Positions 26,281 to 35,466 of a stretch of 64,000 nucleotides of DNA are shown here, in pieces. Numbering within the stretch: the first letter of the stretch is position 1; each line of letters opens with the position of its first letter. The notes below the pieces were generated by a model that was given only the letters and a program-made list of their open reading frames with translations, ran no database searches and was not told where the DNA came from. Source of the DNA: CAIYUC01 sp963682005 (lineage in GTDB: Bacteria > Bacteroidota > Bacteroidia > Bacteroidales > FEN-979); contig OY820914.1 of NCBI GenBank assembly GCA_963682005.1, positions 5,084,001 through 5,148,000 of the forward strand, written 5' to 3'. Both the position numbers and the translations under genes were made by a program.

Positions 26281-27393
26281 ATGCTAAAAGTCATCATCAG
26301 CGGAGGAGGAACAGGGGGACATGTGTTTCCGGCTATTGCTATCGCAAATGCAATCAAGTCAAAGATCCCGGATGCCGATATTCTGTTCATCGGAGCGAAG
26401 GACAAGCTGGAAATGGAAAAAGTTCCGGCTGCCGGCTACCAGATTGAAGGGTTGCGTATCAGTGGTCTTCAGCGAAGGCTGACGATAAAAAACTTGTCCT
26501 TCCCCTATAAAGTGATCTCGAGCCTGGTGAAAGCAAGAAGGATCATAAAAAGTTTTAAACCGGATGTTGTAATCGGTGTTGGCGGCTATGCCAGCGGTCC
26601 TACATTAAGGGCTGCAACAAGCAAAGGAGTACCAACGCTTATCCAGGAACAGAACTCTTATCCTGGGATTACCAACAAACTGCTTGGGAACAAAGTGAAT
26701 AAGATCTGTGTTGCCTATGATGGCATGGAACGTTTTTTCCCAAAATCAAAAATCGTTTTCACCGGCAACCCGGTGCGTCAGGATATCCTTATCACTGAAG
26801 GGAAAAGAAAAGAAGGACAGTCCCATTTTCATCTGACCCCAGATAAGACAACACTTCTCGTACTTGGCGGAAGTTTAGGAGCCGGCACAATAAACAAAAG
26901 CATCCAGCGCTGTATCCATGCAGGGATCACCGCCAGGGGTGTCCAGGTGATCTGGCAAACTGGCAAATACTATTATGAAAACCTGGCTGCGAATAAGGAT
27001 TACTCCGACAAAGCCGATGTTCATCTTTATGGGTTCATTGACCGTATGGACCTGGCCTATGCCTCTGCCGATATCGTAATTTCCCGTGCGGGTGCGATCG
27101 CAATTTCCGAATTGTGTCTGGCAGGTAAACCAGCTATTCTTATTCCTTCCCCCAATGTGGCAGAGGATCATCAGACCAAGAATGCCAACGCACTGGTCAG
27201 GAATGGTGCCGCCCTGATGTTGAAGGATGGTGAATCTGAAGAAAAGATTACAGATCTGCTTTTTGATCTTTTCGATAATAAAGAATTGCAGGATAAACTT
27301 CGCGGCAATATCTCAGGGATGGCAGTACCAGATGCAGCCGACAGGATCGCCTTCGAAGCAATCCAACTGGCAACGTACAAGGAGAATAATTAG
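26281..27393 (+). CDS. murG: UDP-GlcNAc:lipid I GlcNAc transferase
   Basis: A 370-residue GT-B enzyme (GT28). Motifs include SGGGTGGHVFPAIAIA (~residues 8-23), the G-loop; GVGGYASGPTLRA; IQEQNSYPGITNKLLG; VLGGSLGAGTINK; and the donor site SRAGAIAISELCLAGKPAILIPSPNVAEDHQTKNA. It adds GlcNAc to lipid I to form lipid II at the inner face of the membrane. A 104-base spacer precedes it, which is long for this operon and contains a short C-rich hairpin (CCCCGTCAGGGG near 26216). Confidence 0.95.
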   Translation: MLKVIISGGGTGGHVFPAIAIANAIKSKIPDADILFIGAKDKLEMEKVPAAGYQIEGLRISGLQRRLTIKNLSFPYKVISSLVKARRIIKSFKPDVVIGVGGYASGPTLRAATSKGVPTLIQEQNSYPGITNKLLGNKVNKICVAYDGMERFFPKSKIVFTGNPVRQDILITEGKRKEGQSHFHLTPDKTTLLVLGGSLGAGTINKSIQRCIHAGITARGVQVIWQTGKYYYENLAANKDYSDKADVHLYGFIDRMDLAYASADIVISRAGAIAISELCLAGKPAILIPSPNVAEDHQTKNANALVRNGAALMLKDGESEEKITDLLFDLFDNKELQDKLRGNISGMAVPDAADRIAFEAIQLATYKENN

Positions 27394-27397
27394 GAAT

Positions 27398-28789
27398 ATG
27401 GATCTTTCAAAACTGAAATCGGTGTATTTCCTGGGGATCGGAGGGATCGGAATGAGCAGCCTTGCAAGATATCTTCACTCCACAGGGGTCAGGGTTTCAG
27501 GCTATGACCGAACTCAAACGACACTGACTTCTATGCTTGAGGAGGAAGGAATGAAGGTCCATTTCGAGGAAGACCCGTCTCTAATTCCTACAGATACTGA
27601 TCTTGTTATTTACACCCCTGCCATCCCTCAAGAAAACACTGAGCTGAAATACATCCTTGAAACCAGATTACCATTGATAAAAAGGGCTGAAATGCTTGGC
27701 CTGATAACAAAGCACCACAAAACGATCGCAGTGGCGGGCACCCATGGAAAAACCACCACCTCCACATTGATCTCCCACATTTTCCATGTTGCAGGTTTAG
27801 AATTAACGGCATTCCTTGGTGGCATCTCAAAGAACTACCGGGGGAACTACGTCACAGGTACCTCATTGGATCAAGGCATTTCTGCAACCGAGGAAAATGA
27901 GAGGCTGTTCATCGTTGAAGCGGATGAATACGACAGGTCATTCCTGCACCTGAATCCTTCCATTGCCGTTGTCACATCTGCAGATGCCGATCATCTTGAC
28001 ATTTACAAGAGCCATCAGAACCTTCTCGAATCCTTTGGGGAATTTATCGATAATATCATCCCGGAAGGTAAACTTGTGATCAAAGAAGGTGTGCAAATTC
28101 AACATACCCGTGAGGCAATAATGGAAAAATACACCTATTCGGTCCATCCCGGAGGTGACTTTCACTGCAGGAAGATAAGGATATATGGTGTTATTTCTGT
28201 TTTTGACCTGGTAACACCGACCGGGATTATTCCTGATATAACACTTGGAATCCCTGGGGCATTCAACCTTGAAAACGCAGTTGCAGCATCAGCTGTCGCA
28301 ATATTGTCGGGTATTTCAACGGCTAACCTGAAGAAGGCACTGGCATCTTTTTCCGGGGTTGAGCGGCGGTTTGATGTGCAGATAAACCGTGAAGACCTGG
28401 TCTATATTGATGACTATGCACATCATCCTGCAGAACTTACTTCCTGTATTAATGCTGCAAGACAAATTTTCCCCGGAAAGAGGCTTGCAGGAATTTTCCA
28501 ACCTCATTTATTTTCAAGAACAAGGGATCTTGTCAATGAATTTGCGCGGAGTCTGGAGTTGCTGGACGACCTGATCCTCCTTGAAATATATCCCGCGCGG
28601 GAAAAGCCAATTGCAGGAATTAATTCAACTTTGCTTCTAGATAAAGTAAACCTGAAGTCAAAAACGATCTGCTCAAAAGATGCTGTTCTTGGTGAGTTAG
28701 AGAGGTTAAAACCCGAAATACTTCTGACATTGGGTGCCGGGGATATTGATCAGCTCGTAAGAAAAATTGTAAAATTTTACACATTATGA
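27398..28789 (+). CDS. murC: UDP-N-acetylmuramate:L-alanine ligase
   Basis: The 463-residue Mur ligase contains YFLGIGGIGMSSLARYL at the start (UDP-binding domain), AVAGTHGKTTTSTLI (~107-121), VEADEYDRSFLHLNP (~173-187), DHLDIY, and YIDDYAHHPAELTS in the C-terminal domain. It adds L-Ala to UDP-MurNAc, the first amino-acid step. The start at 27398 is chosen because similarity begins with MDLSKLKSVYFLG; longer in-frame starts lie within murG. All three Mur ligase domains are present, unlike in murD. Confidence 0.95.
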   Translation: MDLSKLKSVYFLGIGGIGMSSLARYLHSTGVRVSGYDRTQTTLTSMLEEEGMKVHFEEDPSLIPTDTDLVIYTPAIPQENTELKYILETRLPLIKRAEMLGLITKHHKTIAVAGTHGKTTTSTLISHIFHVAGLELTAFLGGISKNYRGNYVTGTSLDQGISATEENERLFIVEADEYDRSFLHLNPSIAVVTSADADHLDIYKSHQNLLESFGEFIDNIIPEGKLVIKEGVQIQHTREAIMEKYTYSVHPGGDFHCRKIRIYGVISVFDLVTPTGIIPDITLGIPGAFNLENAVAASAVAILSGISTANLKKALASFSGVERRFDVQINREDLVYIDDYAHHPAELTSCINAARQIFPGKRLAGIFQPHLFSRTRDLVNEFARSLELLDDLILLEIYPAREKPIAGINSTLLLDKVNLKSKTICSKDAVLGELERLKPEILLTLGAGDIDQLVRKIVKFYTL

Positions 28790-28801
28790 TTTTCATCTGA
28801 A

Positions 28802-29607
28802 ATGAAGAAGCGGATATTAAGGATCCTGTATTTTGCAATGTGGGGGTTACTCACCTGCGGTGTTTTCACCCTGATGGGTTATACCAACGCCGAGCAAAAC
28901 GGCACCTACTGCAAACAGGTCATTATCAACATTGATTATGGGAAATCGGATACCCTAATTTCAAGACAGGATGTCAGGAATATCCTGAAGTTTTCCGGAA
29001 ACAGGCTCAAAGGCGAGATCATCGGGTACATCAATTTTGAAAGGATCGAAAAAGAACTGAGAAAACAGCCCTACGTTTCAAGTGTAGAAGTTTTCAACAA
29101 TCTTGAGGGGACAGTTGAGATTGATATAATTCAACGGCAACCCATTTTACGGGTTTTTAATGTAAAGAATGAGAGCTTTTATCTTGATGCCAGCGGAAAA
29201 GTGTTGCCGTCAATCCAATGTTTTCAGCACGGGTTCCCGTTGCAAATGGCTTCATCCGGGAACCATTCGTAAAAAACCTTAACTATTCCGTTGATTCCGT
29301 AAGAACGAATGATTCAATTGTGTACAACTCTGTAATGACCGGATTGTTCAACCTTGCCAATTATATTATTAACAATAAATTCCTGAAATCTCAAATCCAA
29401 CAGATATATGTTGATAAAACGGGGGAGTTTGAGTTAATTCCTTTGTTTGGAAATCATATTATTGCATTCGGAAATGGGGCGGATATCGAAAAGAAATTTG
29501 AAAGGCTGGTTGTCTTTTATAAGAAGGGATTGAACAAGACCGGATGGACAAAGTACAGGATCATCAACATAAAATACCAGAATCAAGTAGTGTGCACCAA
29601 AATATAA
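28802..29607 (+). pseudogene. ftsQ: FtsQ-like division protein, broken by a one-base frameshift
   Basis: The first frame (28802-29272) encodes a basic N-terminus, a membrane helix (~residues 7-27), and a POTRA-like region with RQDVRNILKFSG and EVFNNLEGTVEIDIIQRQPILRV, then YLDASGKVLPS. Beyond ~29211 the conserved continuation NPMFSARVPVANGF is found in the -1 relative frame, which runs to 29607 and ends 7 bases before ftsA. Restoring one A in TCAA at 29210-29213 would give a single ~268-residue protein of normal FtsQ length. No slippery heptamer is present, so this is either a sequencing or assembly indel or a real mutation. As written, the first frame would end in an unrelated 17-residue tail. 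FtsQ links FtsL/FtsB to the septal synthases. Confidence 0.8.
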
Positions 29608-29614
29608 TGATCAA

Positions 29615-30967
29615 ATGAAGACTTCAGAAATTATCGTCGGATTAGACATCGGGACAACAAAAATCGCTGTGATTGTCGGCAGGAAGAATGAATACGGGAA
29701 GATAGAGATTCTTGGATGCGGGAAAACAACATCCATCGGGGTTAAGAGAGGGGTCGTTTCGAACATTGAAAACACTGTTCAGTCTATCAAGGAAGCAATC
29801 CAGGAGGCATCTCAGAAGTCAGGTGTCGACATCAAGTATGTGAATGTGGGAATTGCCGGGCAACATATAAAGAGCCTGCAGCACCGGGGCAGCCAGATCC
29901 GCGAGGACAGCGAGGTGGAGATCAGCCAGAAGGATATCGACACCCTTTGCAACAGCATGTATAATCTGAATATGAATCCTGGGGAGGAGATCATCGAGGT
30001 CATTCCCCAGGACTTCAGTATTGACGGGGAACATGGAATCCGTCAGCCTAAAGGCATGATCGGAAGTTCCCTCGAGGCGAATTTCCATATCATTGTGGGT
30101 CAGACTGCCGCAGCGAAAAACATCTACAAATGCGTCAGAAAGTCGGGGCTGGAAGTTGTGGACCTGATCCTGGAGCCCATCGCTTCTGCCGAGGCTGTGT
30201 TAAGCGAGGAAGAAAAAGAAGCCGGAGTGGTCCTGGTCGATATCGGGGGAGGCACATCGGATATCGCCATCTTCCATGAAGGGATCATCAGGCACACAGC
30301 TGTTGTTCCGCTTGGAGGGGAGATCATCACAGATGATGTCAAAGAAGGGTGCTCCATCATCAAGAAACATGCAGAAGAGCTGAAGGTCAAGTTCGGCTCG
30401 GCACTGGCCAGTGAGAACAGGGAGGAAGAAATTGTAGCCATTCCTGGTCTTCGCGGTCGTCCCCCAAAGGAAATCAGCCTGAAAAACCTGGCAAATATTA
30501 TCCAGGCGAGGATGGAAGAGATCATTGAGTATGTATTTTATGAAATTAAGAATTCAGGATATGAAAAGAAACTGATCGGGGGAATCGTTCTCACCGGTGG
30601 AGGAGCACAGTTGAAGCATATTGCACAGCTTACAGAATTCAAGACCGGTATGGATACCAGGATCGGCTATCCGAATGAGCATCTGGCCCAGGATGTCCCT
30701 GTTGATATGGCAAGCCCGATGTTTTCAACAGGTATCGGTCTTGTCATCGTCGGGATTGAGCGGTATGAAAGGGAAAAGGAGAGACTGAAGCTACTGATGC
30801 CTGAGCCTGAACCTGAAGTAAAAGCAAGCCGGTTCAAAAGGGTAAAAGAAAAGAAGGTTAGGGTGAAGGAGACTGCTGATGTTGAAGAAAATGGAGAAGG
30901 ATCAAGGAAGTTCACAGAAACCTTCATTGAAAGGATACGGAATTGGTTTGACGAGGGGAATGAATAA
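29615..30967 (+). CDS. ftsA: cell division actin-like protein FtsA
   Basis: The 450-residue protein begins IIVGLDIGTTKIAVIVG (phosphate-1 loop) and contains VVLVDIGGGTSDIAIFHEG (phosphate-2, ~residues 203-221) and IVLTGGGAQLKHI (adenosine motif, ~326-338), the actin/Hsp70 ATPase signature. An SHS2-like 1C domain lies between them. The C-terminus is Lys/Glu-rich and ends with FTETFIERIRNWFDEG, an amphipathic helix of the type that anchors FtsA to the membrane. It tethers FtsZ, encoded 97 bases downstream. Confidence 0.95.
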   Translation: MKTSEIIVGLDIGTTKIAVIVGRKNEYGKIEILGCGKTTSIGVKRGVVSNIENTVQSIKEAIQEASQKSGVDIKYVNVGIAGQHIKSLQHRGSQIREDSEVEISQKDIDTLCNSMYNLNMNPGEEIIEVIPQDFSIDGEHGIRQPKGMIGSSLEANFHIIVGQTAAAKNIYKCVRKSGLEVVDLILEPIASAEAVLSEEEKEAGVVLVDIGGGTSDIAIFHEGIIRHTAVVPLGGEIITDDVKEGCSIIKKHAEELKVKFGSALASENREEEIVAIPGLRGRPPKEISLKNLANIIQARMEEIIEYVFYEIKNSGYEKKLIGGIVLTGGGAQLKHIAQLTEFKTGMDTRIGYPNEHLAQDVPVDMASPMFSTGIGLVIVGIERYEREKERLKLLMPEPEPEVKASRFKRVKEKKVRVKETADVEENGEGSRKFTETFIERIRNWFDEGNE

Positions 30968-31064
30968 ACCCGCTATTAACAACTGCTTTGTTAATAAAAA
31001 AAGAAAATGGCGGAAATTTTTGTTATGTTTCTGTCTAATTTTAAAAATCCAAAAACAGACCGAG

Positions 31065-32675
31065 ATGTTAAAATTTGACTTACCGAAGAACCAGTCATCT
31101 ATGATAAAGGTGATTGGTGTTGGTGGGGGAGGCAGTAATGCCGTCACGCACATGTTCCGACAGGGGATCAAAGGTGTTGATTTTTTTATTTGCAACACGG
31201 ATGCCCAGGCCATGGAATCGAGTCCGGTACCTGTTAAGATCCAGTTGGGACCAACGCTTACTGGCGGGTTAGGGGCTGGAGCCGTTCCTTCCATCGGAAA
31301 AAATGCGGCACTGGAAAACATTGAGGAAATTCGTGCCATCCTTGAAAAAGGAACGAAAATGGTTTTTATCACCGCCGGTTTAGGAGGTGGAACAGGCACC
31401 GGCGCAGCACCGGTCATTGCCAGCATCGCGAAAGAGCTCGGGATCCTTACTGTAGGTATCGTTACGATTCCCTTCTCCTTTGAAGGAAGGAAGAGAAAAC
31501 AGCATGCGGACCTGGGGATCAATGATCTTAAGAAATATGTTGATGCACTTCTCATCATCTGCAATGACAAACTGAGAGAATTATACGGTGACCAAAGACT
31601 TTCCGCGGCATTCAGTCATGCAGACGATGTACTGACTACAGCGGCCAAAGGTATTGCCGAGATCATCACGGTGACAGGTTATATAAACGTCGATTTTGAA
31701 GATGTGCGCACAGTGATGAAAGAAAGCGGTGTGGCCATCATGGGCAGCGGCAGAGCACACGGCGAAAACCGTGCCCTGATTGCAATAGAGCAGGCACTCA
31801 ATTCTCCCCTCCTTAATGATAATGATATTGAGGGCGCTAATAATCTACTTCTTTATATTACTTCAGGAAAAGAAGAAATTACAATGGATGAAGTGACCGA
31901 GATCACGGATTACATCCAGGCAAAAACAAAATCATCCGCAGAAGTGATCTGGGGTAACGGAATTGACGAAACTCTTGAAGACAACATTAATGTTACCATT
32001 ATTGCTACCGGATTTGATGAAGAACACAGGAGAAAACCATCTCCTGCAGAAAAGGCTGTGACTGTAACACAACTATATGAATCTGGCATTTCTTTAAAAA
32101 CTGATACACAGCCGGTGGTCCCTTACCCGGAAAATATCGAAAAAACAACACCAATGCGGGAGGAAATGGTTCTTGTGAACAGAAATGTTGAAACAGTCAT
32201 TGAAGAGATAAATCTTATGGCTGAAGAACCAGTTCCCCCTCAACGGACTATTGTTTTCGATTTTGAAAAGAAAGACACTGAACGTCAAATAATTCCCAAT
32301 ATAAACCAGGAAGAAATACATCCCGTCTTCAAACCAACGGATGTAAGCATCTCACCGTCTACTTCATTCAGCCCACCTCCTGCGCAGCGTAATGTTCCGG
32401 CTTCTCCCGACATGCAGCCTGAACTTGAAAAACGGCTGAATGAACGGGTGCAGAAATTGAAAGCCTTAAGTGAGAAACTTAAGAATCATGCGCCACTTGA
32501 GTCGAATTTATACGAGATTGAAAATGTTCCGGCCTACAAAAGGAGAAATGTCGAGCTGGCTGACGTGCTTCCTTCCTCTGAATCACAGATACCAAAATAT
32601 TCGCTGGGGGAGAATGCTGATAAATCGATTGATATCAAGACCGAAAATAAGTTCCTCCATAAAGATGTTGATTGA
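31065..32675 (+). CDS. ftsZ: cell division tubulin-like GTPase FtsZ
   Basis: The 536-residue protein starts MLKFDLPKNQSSMIKVIGVGGGGSNAV-like sequence and has the GTP-binding GLGGGTGTGAAPVIA (~residues 104-118), NTDAQAM, and the T7-type catalytic loop region (DFEDVRTVM). The GTPase core ends near residue 320; a long variable linker follows and ends in NKFLHKDVD, resembling the conserved C-terminal peptide of Bacteroidales FtsZ that binds FtsA. It polymerises into the Z ring. The start at 31065 is used because earlier in-frame ATGs lie in ftsA and its spacer. Confidence 0.95.
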   Translation: MLKFDLPKNQSSMIKVIGVGGGGSNAVTHMFRQGIKGVDFFICNTDAQAMESSPVPVKIQLGPTLTGGLGAGAVPSIGKNAALENIEEIRAILEKGTKMVFITAGLGGGTGTGAAPVIASIAKELGILTVGIVTIPFSFEGRKRKQHADLGINDLKKYVDALLIICNDKLRELYGDQRLSAAFSHADDVLTTAAKGIAEIITVTGYINVDFEDVRTVMKESGVAIMGSGRAHGENRALIAIEQALNSPLLNDNDIEGANNLLLYITSGKEEITMDEVTEITDYIQAKTKSSAEVIWGNGIDETLEDNINVTIIATGFDEEHRRKPSPAEKAVTVTQLYESGISLKTDTQPVVPYPENIEKTTPMREEMVLVNRNVETVIEEINLMAEEPVPPQRTIVFDFEKKDTERQIIPNINQEEIHPVFKPTDVSISPSTSFSPPPAQRNVPASPDMQPELEKRLNERVQKLKALSEKLKNHAPLESNLYEIENVPAYKRRNVELADVLPSSESQIPKYSLGENADKSIDIKTENKFLHKDVD

Positions 32676-32677
32676 CC

Positions 32678-33130
32678 ATGGAACTGGAAAAACTTATCAA
32701 TGAGGATATAAAAAAGGCAATGCTCGCACGTGAGCAGGAAAAGCTTGAGGCCATAAGAGCCATCAAAGCTGCCATACTTCTTGAAAAAACGAAAGAAGGC
32801 GCGCCAGGTGACCTGCAGGAAGAACTGGCGTTGAAAATACTCCAGAAACTTGTCAAGCAGCGGAAAGAATCAGCCGAGATCTATAAGAACGGAAACAGAG
32901 AGGATTTAGCTAGAAAGGAGCTTTTTGAAGCATCCATCATTGAGAAATACCTTCCTCAACAACTTTCACCGGAAGAAGTTAAAGAGAAGATCCGGGAAAT
33001 TATCGCTCAGTCGGGGGCAACATCAATAAAGGACATGGGAAAAGTGATGGGACTGGCTTCGAAAACACTAGCGGGGAAGGCCGATAATAAATTGATCTCG
33101 GAAGTTGTAAAGAGCCTTCTCGCCTCTTAA
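32678..33130 (+). CDS. GatB/YqeY domain protein
   Basis: The 150-residue helical protein matches the YqeY family: MELEKLINEDIKKAM at the start, LEAIRAIKAAILLEKT, LVKQRKESAEIY, YLPQQLSPEEV, and KDMGKVMGLASKTLAGKADNKLISEVVK, the GatB tail-like domain. Its role is not settled; the domain resembles the tRNA-binding tail of amidotransferase subunit GatB. It follows ftsZ by two bases, a recurrent arrangement in Bacteroidota, and is the last gene before a strong terminator. Confidence 0.88.
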   Translation: MELEKLINEDIKKAMLAREQEKLEAIRAIKAAILLEKTKEGAPGDLQEELALKILQKLVKQRKESAEIYKNGNREDLARKELFEASIIEKYLPQQLSPEEVKEKIREIIAQSGATSIKDMGKVMGLASKTLAGKADNKLISEVVKSLLAS

Positions 33131-33167
33131 GGATTAGAATACCCGGTTTTACTGCAATCATTACCAG

Positions 33168-33201
33168 CAGGTAGTATGTTTCATATTACCTGTTTTTTTT
33201 T
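33168..33201 (+). terminator. intrinsic terminator at the end of the dcw operon
   Basis: CAGGTAGTATG (33168-33178) pairs with CATATTACCTG (33182-33192; one G-T), with a TTT loop, and is followed by nine T residues. It lies 38 bases after the yqeY-like stop. Confidence 0.85.
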
Positions 33202-33239
33202 GCGTCGGAAGGAGGATTAATAACCCAGGAATACTGATT

Positions 33240-34436
33240 TCAGCCAGTTTCCCTGAAATTCATTTCTTTCCTCCTGTATAAAAAGGATGATATGGAGGCA
33301 GTCATATTCCAGAGGCTTTTGAATTTGCCAAAGCCGTTGCGTACATCCTGGTAATTACGTTCCCCGCGCAGCACTTTGCAGAATCCACGCCATACCCGGT
33401 CATTATCTCGAACCAGCCGATGAATTTTGCCAGGCACCGTATTAAAAATATTCCGGATCCTGTATGCTTCCATCAATTCTCTCATGATGGTTTCATTGAT
33501 AAGTTCTGAATATTGCTCCAGGGAGGAATTCTTTCCGTTAAGATATCCTGAACAAGCTTCAGCCGCAAATTTCCCGCTTTTCACGGCATAAAAGATGCCT
33601 TCTCCGGTTAACGGATCGGTCAATCCTGCCGCATCACCTGCTGTTAGTCCTAAGCCCCTATGAAACCTTCCTTCCTTCGTCCTAACCGGAATAGGCCAGG
33701 ATTTCATTGACAGAGTTTCCCGGAAATGAATGCCTGTTGATTGAACGAAGGATTCGTAATATGGAATCATTTTCTTTGAAAGAAAGGCAGGTCCTCCAAC
33801 CCCGATCGAGAAATGATCATTTTTGGGAAAGACCCAACCATACCCTCCCGGAAATGTCCCCCAATCCAGGAAAACCGTTTGGGAAAATGCGTTCATATCC
33901 TGTTCGCCAGCCTTTATCTCTGCCTCCCAGGCTATCCCGGGCTCGATATTTTCTCTCAGGTTCAGCAGACGTGCAACTGTACTTGAAGCACCTTCAGCAC
34001 CAATAATAAACCGGGAAGTAAATTTATTCTTATCCGTTATAACTTCGACAAATGTTTTATCCTGCCGTATACCATTTACCTTCTGGCCGAAAAGGAATTT
34101 CGCGCCCACTCTGCCAGCCTGCTCTGCAATTGCATTATCCAGCCGAGAACGCATTGTACAATAGATGAACGGATCCGCTGATGTCCTTGAGAATACTTCC
34201 GCCAACTTGTGAGAGAACCTGACAGTACTGATGGAAGTTTCAATGATGTCAGTGATTGGAAACGGCAGTTCTTCCAGTATCTTATGGGTAAGACCTCCTC
34301 CACAGACCTTATAACGAGGGAAAATGCTTTTTTCAAGAACAATGACGGAAATATCCTGCCTGGCAAGCGTGTAAGCGGCAATGGCTCCTGCAGGACCAGC
34401 TCCGACAATGATCACATCAGCATCCGTTACCATCAT
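33240..34436 (-). CDS. geranylgeranyl reductase family FAD-dependent oxidoreductase
   Basis: The 398-residue flavoprotein has a Rossmann FAD motif VIIVGAGPAGAIAAYTLA (~residues 8-25), FPRYKVCGGGLT (~40-51, the GGR-family CxGG motif), a GAEGASSTVARLL segment, and GLTAGDAAGLTDPLTGEGIFYA (~278-299), the second FAD-binding region. Family members reduce isoprenoid double bonds, or more generally hydroxylate or reduce lipid-like substrates. The substrate here is not predictable. Its ATG overlaps the stop of the upstream sugar kinase by one base (TGATG), so the two are translationally coupled on the minus strand. Confidence 0.85.
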   Translation of the reverse strand: MMVTDADVIIVGAGPAGAIAAYTLARQDISVIVLEKSIFPRYKVCGGGLTHKILEELPFPITDIIETSISTVRFSHKLAEVFSRTSADPFIYCTMRSRLDNAIAEQAGRVGAKFLFGQKVNGIRQDKTFVEVITDKNKFTSRFIIGAEGASSTVARLLNLRENIEPGIAWEAEIKAGEQDMNAFSQTVFLDWGTFPGGYGWVFPKNDHFSIGVGGPAFLSKKMIPYYESFVQSTGIHFRETLSMKSWPIPVRTKEGRFHRGLGLTAGDAAGLTDPLTGEGIFYAVKSGKFAAEACSGYLNGKNSSLEQYSELINETIMRELMEAYRIRNIFNTVPGKIHRLVRDNDRVWRGFCKVLRGERNYQDVRNGFGKFKSLWNMTASISSFLYRRKEMNFRETG

Positions 34437-35443
34437 CAGATCAGGCTAAGGACTTCCCTGAGAAGTTTTTCCTTATTGACAGGAATCACCCCGACTTCCT
34501 CGCACACCAAACCGCCTGCAAGGTTGGAGATATAGGCAATTTCGTAAGGACCGCAATTTAAGGCAAGGCATAGTGAAGCAACACTGATTACAGTGTCACC
34601 GGCTCCGGAAACATCTGCTATTGACCGCAGATGTGCAGGAATGCGAAGGGTTTTATCTTCACCATTCTCTTCCAGGCTGATCAGTATCCCGTGTTCAGAC
34701 AAAGTAACAAGAACATATTCACACTCCTGCTTTTTACGCAAGACACGTGCTGCTTCATCGAGTTGTTGTGGATCCTTTACATCAATATCGAGCTTCAGGC
34801 CTTCTTTCAGTTCTTTAATATTCGGTTTGAATAAAGTGACCCCGGTAAATGCTTCAAAATTCTTCTTCTTAGGATCAACAGTCATCGGGATCTTCATCGA
34901 CCGGGCCTTTAAAATGACATCGCTGATCAGGTCGCTGCATAGAACACCTTTGTTGTAATCCTGGAAGACAATGCAGTCGATCCTTTCGTGATCAATTATT
35001 GACAGTATCATTTGCGATAAAGAATTCCTATCCTTATCATCAAGGTCATTATCAATTTCCTCGTCAACACGAAGCATTTGTGTATTGTTTCCAAAGATCC
35101 TGAATTTGGTGGTGGTCACACGGCCCTTGCTCCTTATGACCCCGGACGTACTGATGTCTTCCCTATTCATAAGATCAATGAACGCATTTCCTTTTTCATC
35201 ATCGCCGATAACAGAACAAAGGACAGGTCTTGCACCAAGTGCTTTCAGGTTCAGGGCAACATTGGCAGCACCACCCATGCGGTTCTCCCGCTTTTTTAAT
35301 GCAACAATTGGTATCGGAGCCTCGGGTGATATTCGGTCTACATTTCCCCAGAGGTATGAATCGACCATCACGTCACCGATTACCATGATTGTGAGATTAT
35401 TGAATTCCCCGAATAGCTTGGTGTAAATTTCCTCTTTCTGCAT
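34436..35443 (-). CDS. rfaE1: D-glycero-beta-D-manno-heptose-7-phosphate kinase (RfaE1/HldA-like)
   Basis: The 335-residue PfkB-family kinase begins with a MVIGDVMVDSYLWGNVDRIS region (~19-38) and SPEAPIPIV, characteristic of the HldE N-terminal domain. MGGAANVALNLKALGA is the first PfkB signature, and ADVSGAGDTVISVASL (~276-291) contains the catalytic Asp within GAGD. It phosphorylates heptose 7-phosphate on the way to ADP-L-glycero-D-manno-heptose for LPS core. Only the kinase domain is present; the adenylyltransferase partner must be separate. It is in a minus-strand run with the ABC ATPase upstream (23 bases). Confidence 0.88.
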   Translation of the reverse strand: MQKEEIYTKLFGEFNNLTIMVIGDVMVDSYLWGNVDRISPEAPIPIVALKKRENRMGGAANVALNLKALGARPVLCSVIGDDEKGNAFIDLMNREDISTSGVIRSKGRVTTTKFRIFGNNTQMLRVDEEIDNDLDDKDRNSLSQMILSIIDHERIDCIVFQDYNKGVLCSDLISDVILKARSMKIPMTVDPKKKNFEAFTGVTLFKPNIKELKEGLKLDIDVKDPQQLDEAARVLRKKQECEYVLVTLSEHGILISLEENGEDKTLRIPAHLRSIADVSGAGDTVISVASLCLALNCGPYEIAYISNLAGGLVCEEVGVIPVNKEKLLREVLSLI

Positions 35444-35466
35444 GAAATCCGTTTGTGGGGGATGTA

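Noticed and set aside
29195..29280. Programmed frameshift in ftsQ
   Set aside because: No X-XXY-YYZ slippery heptamer or downstream pseudoknot is evident at the frame change; a missing A explains it more simply.
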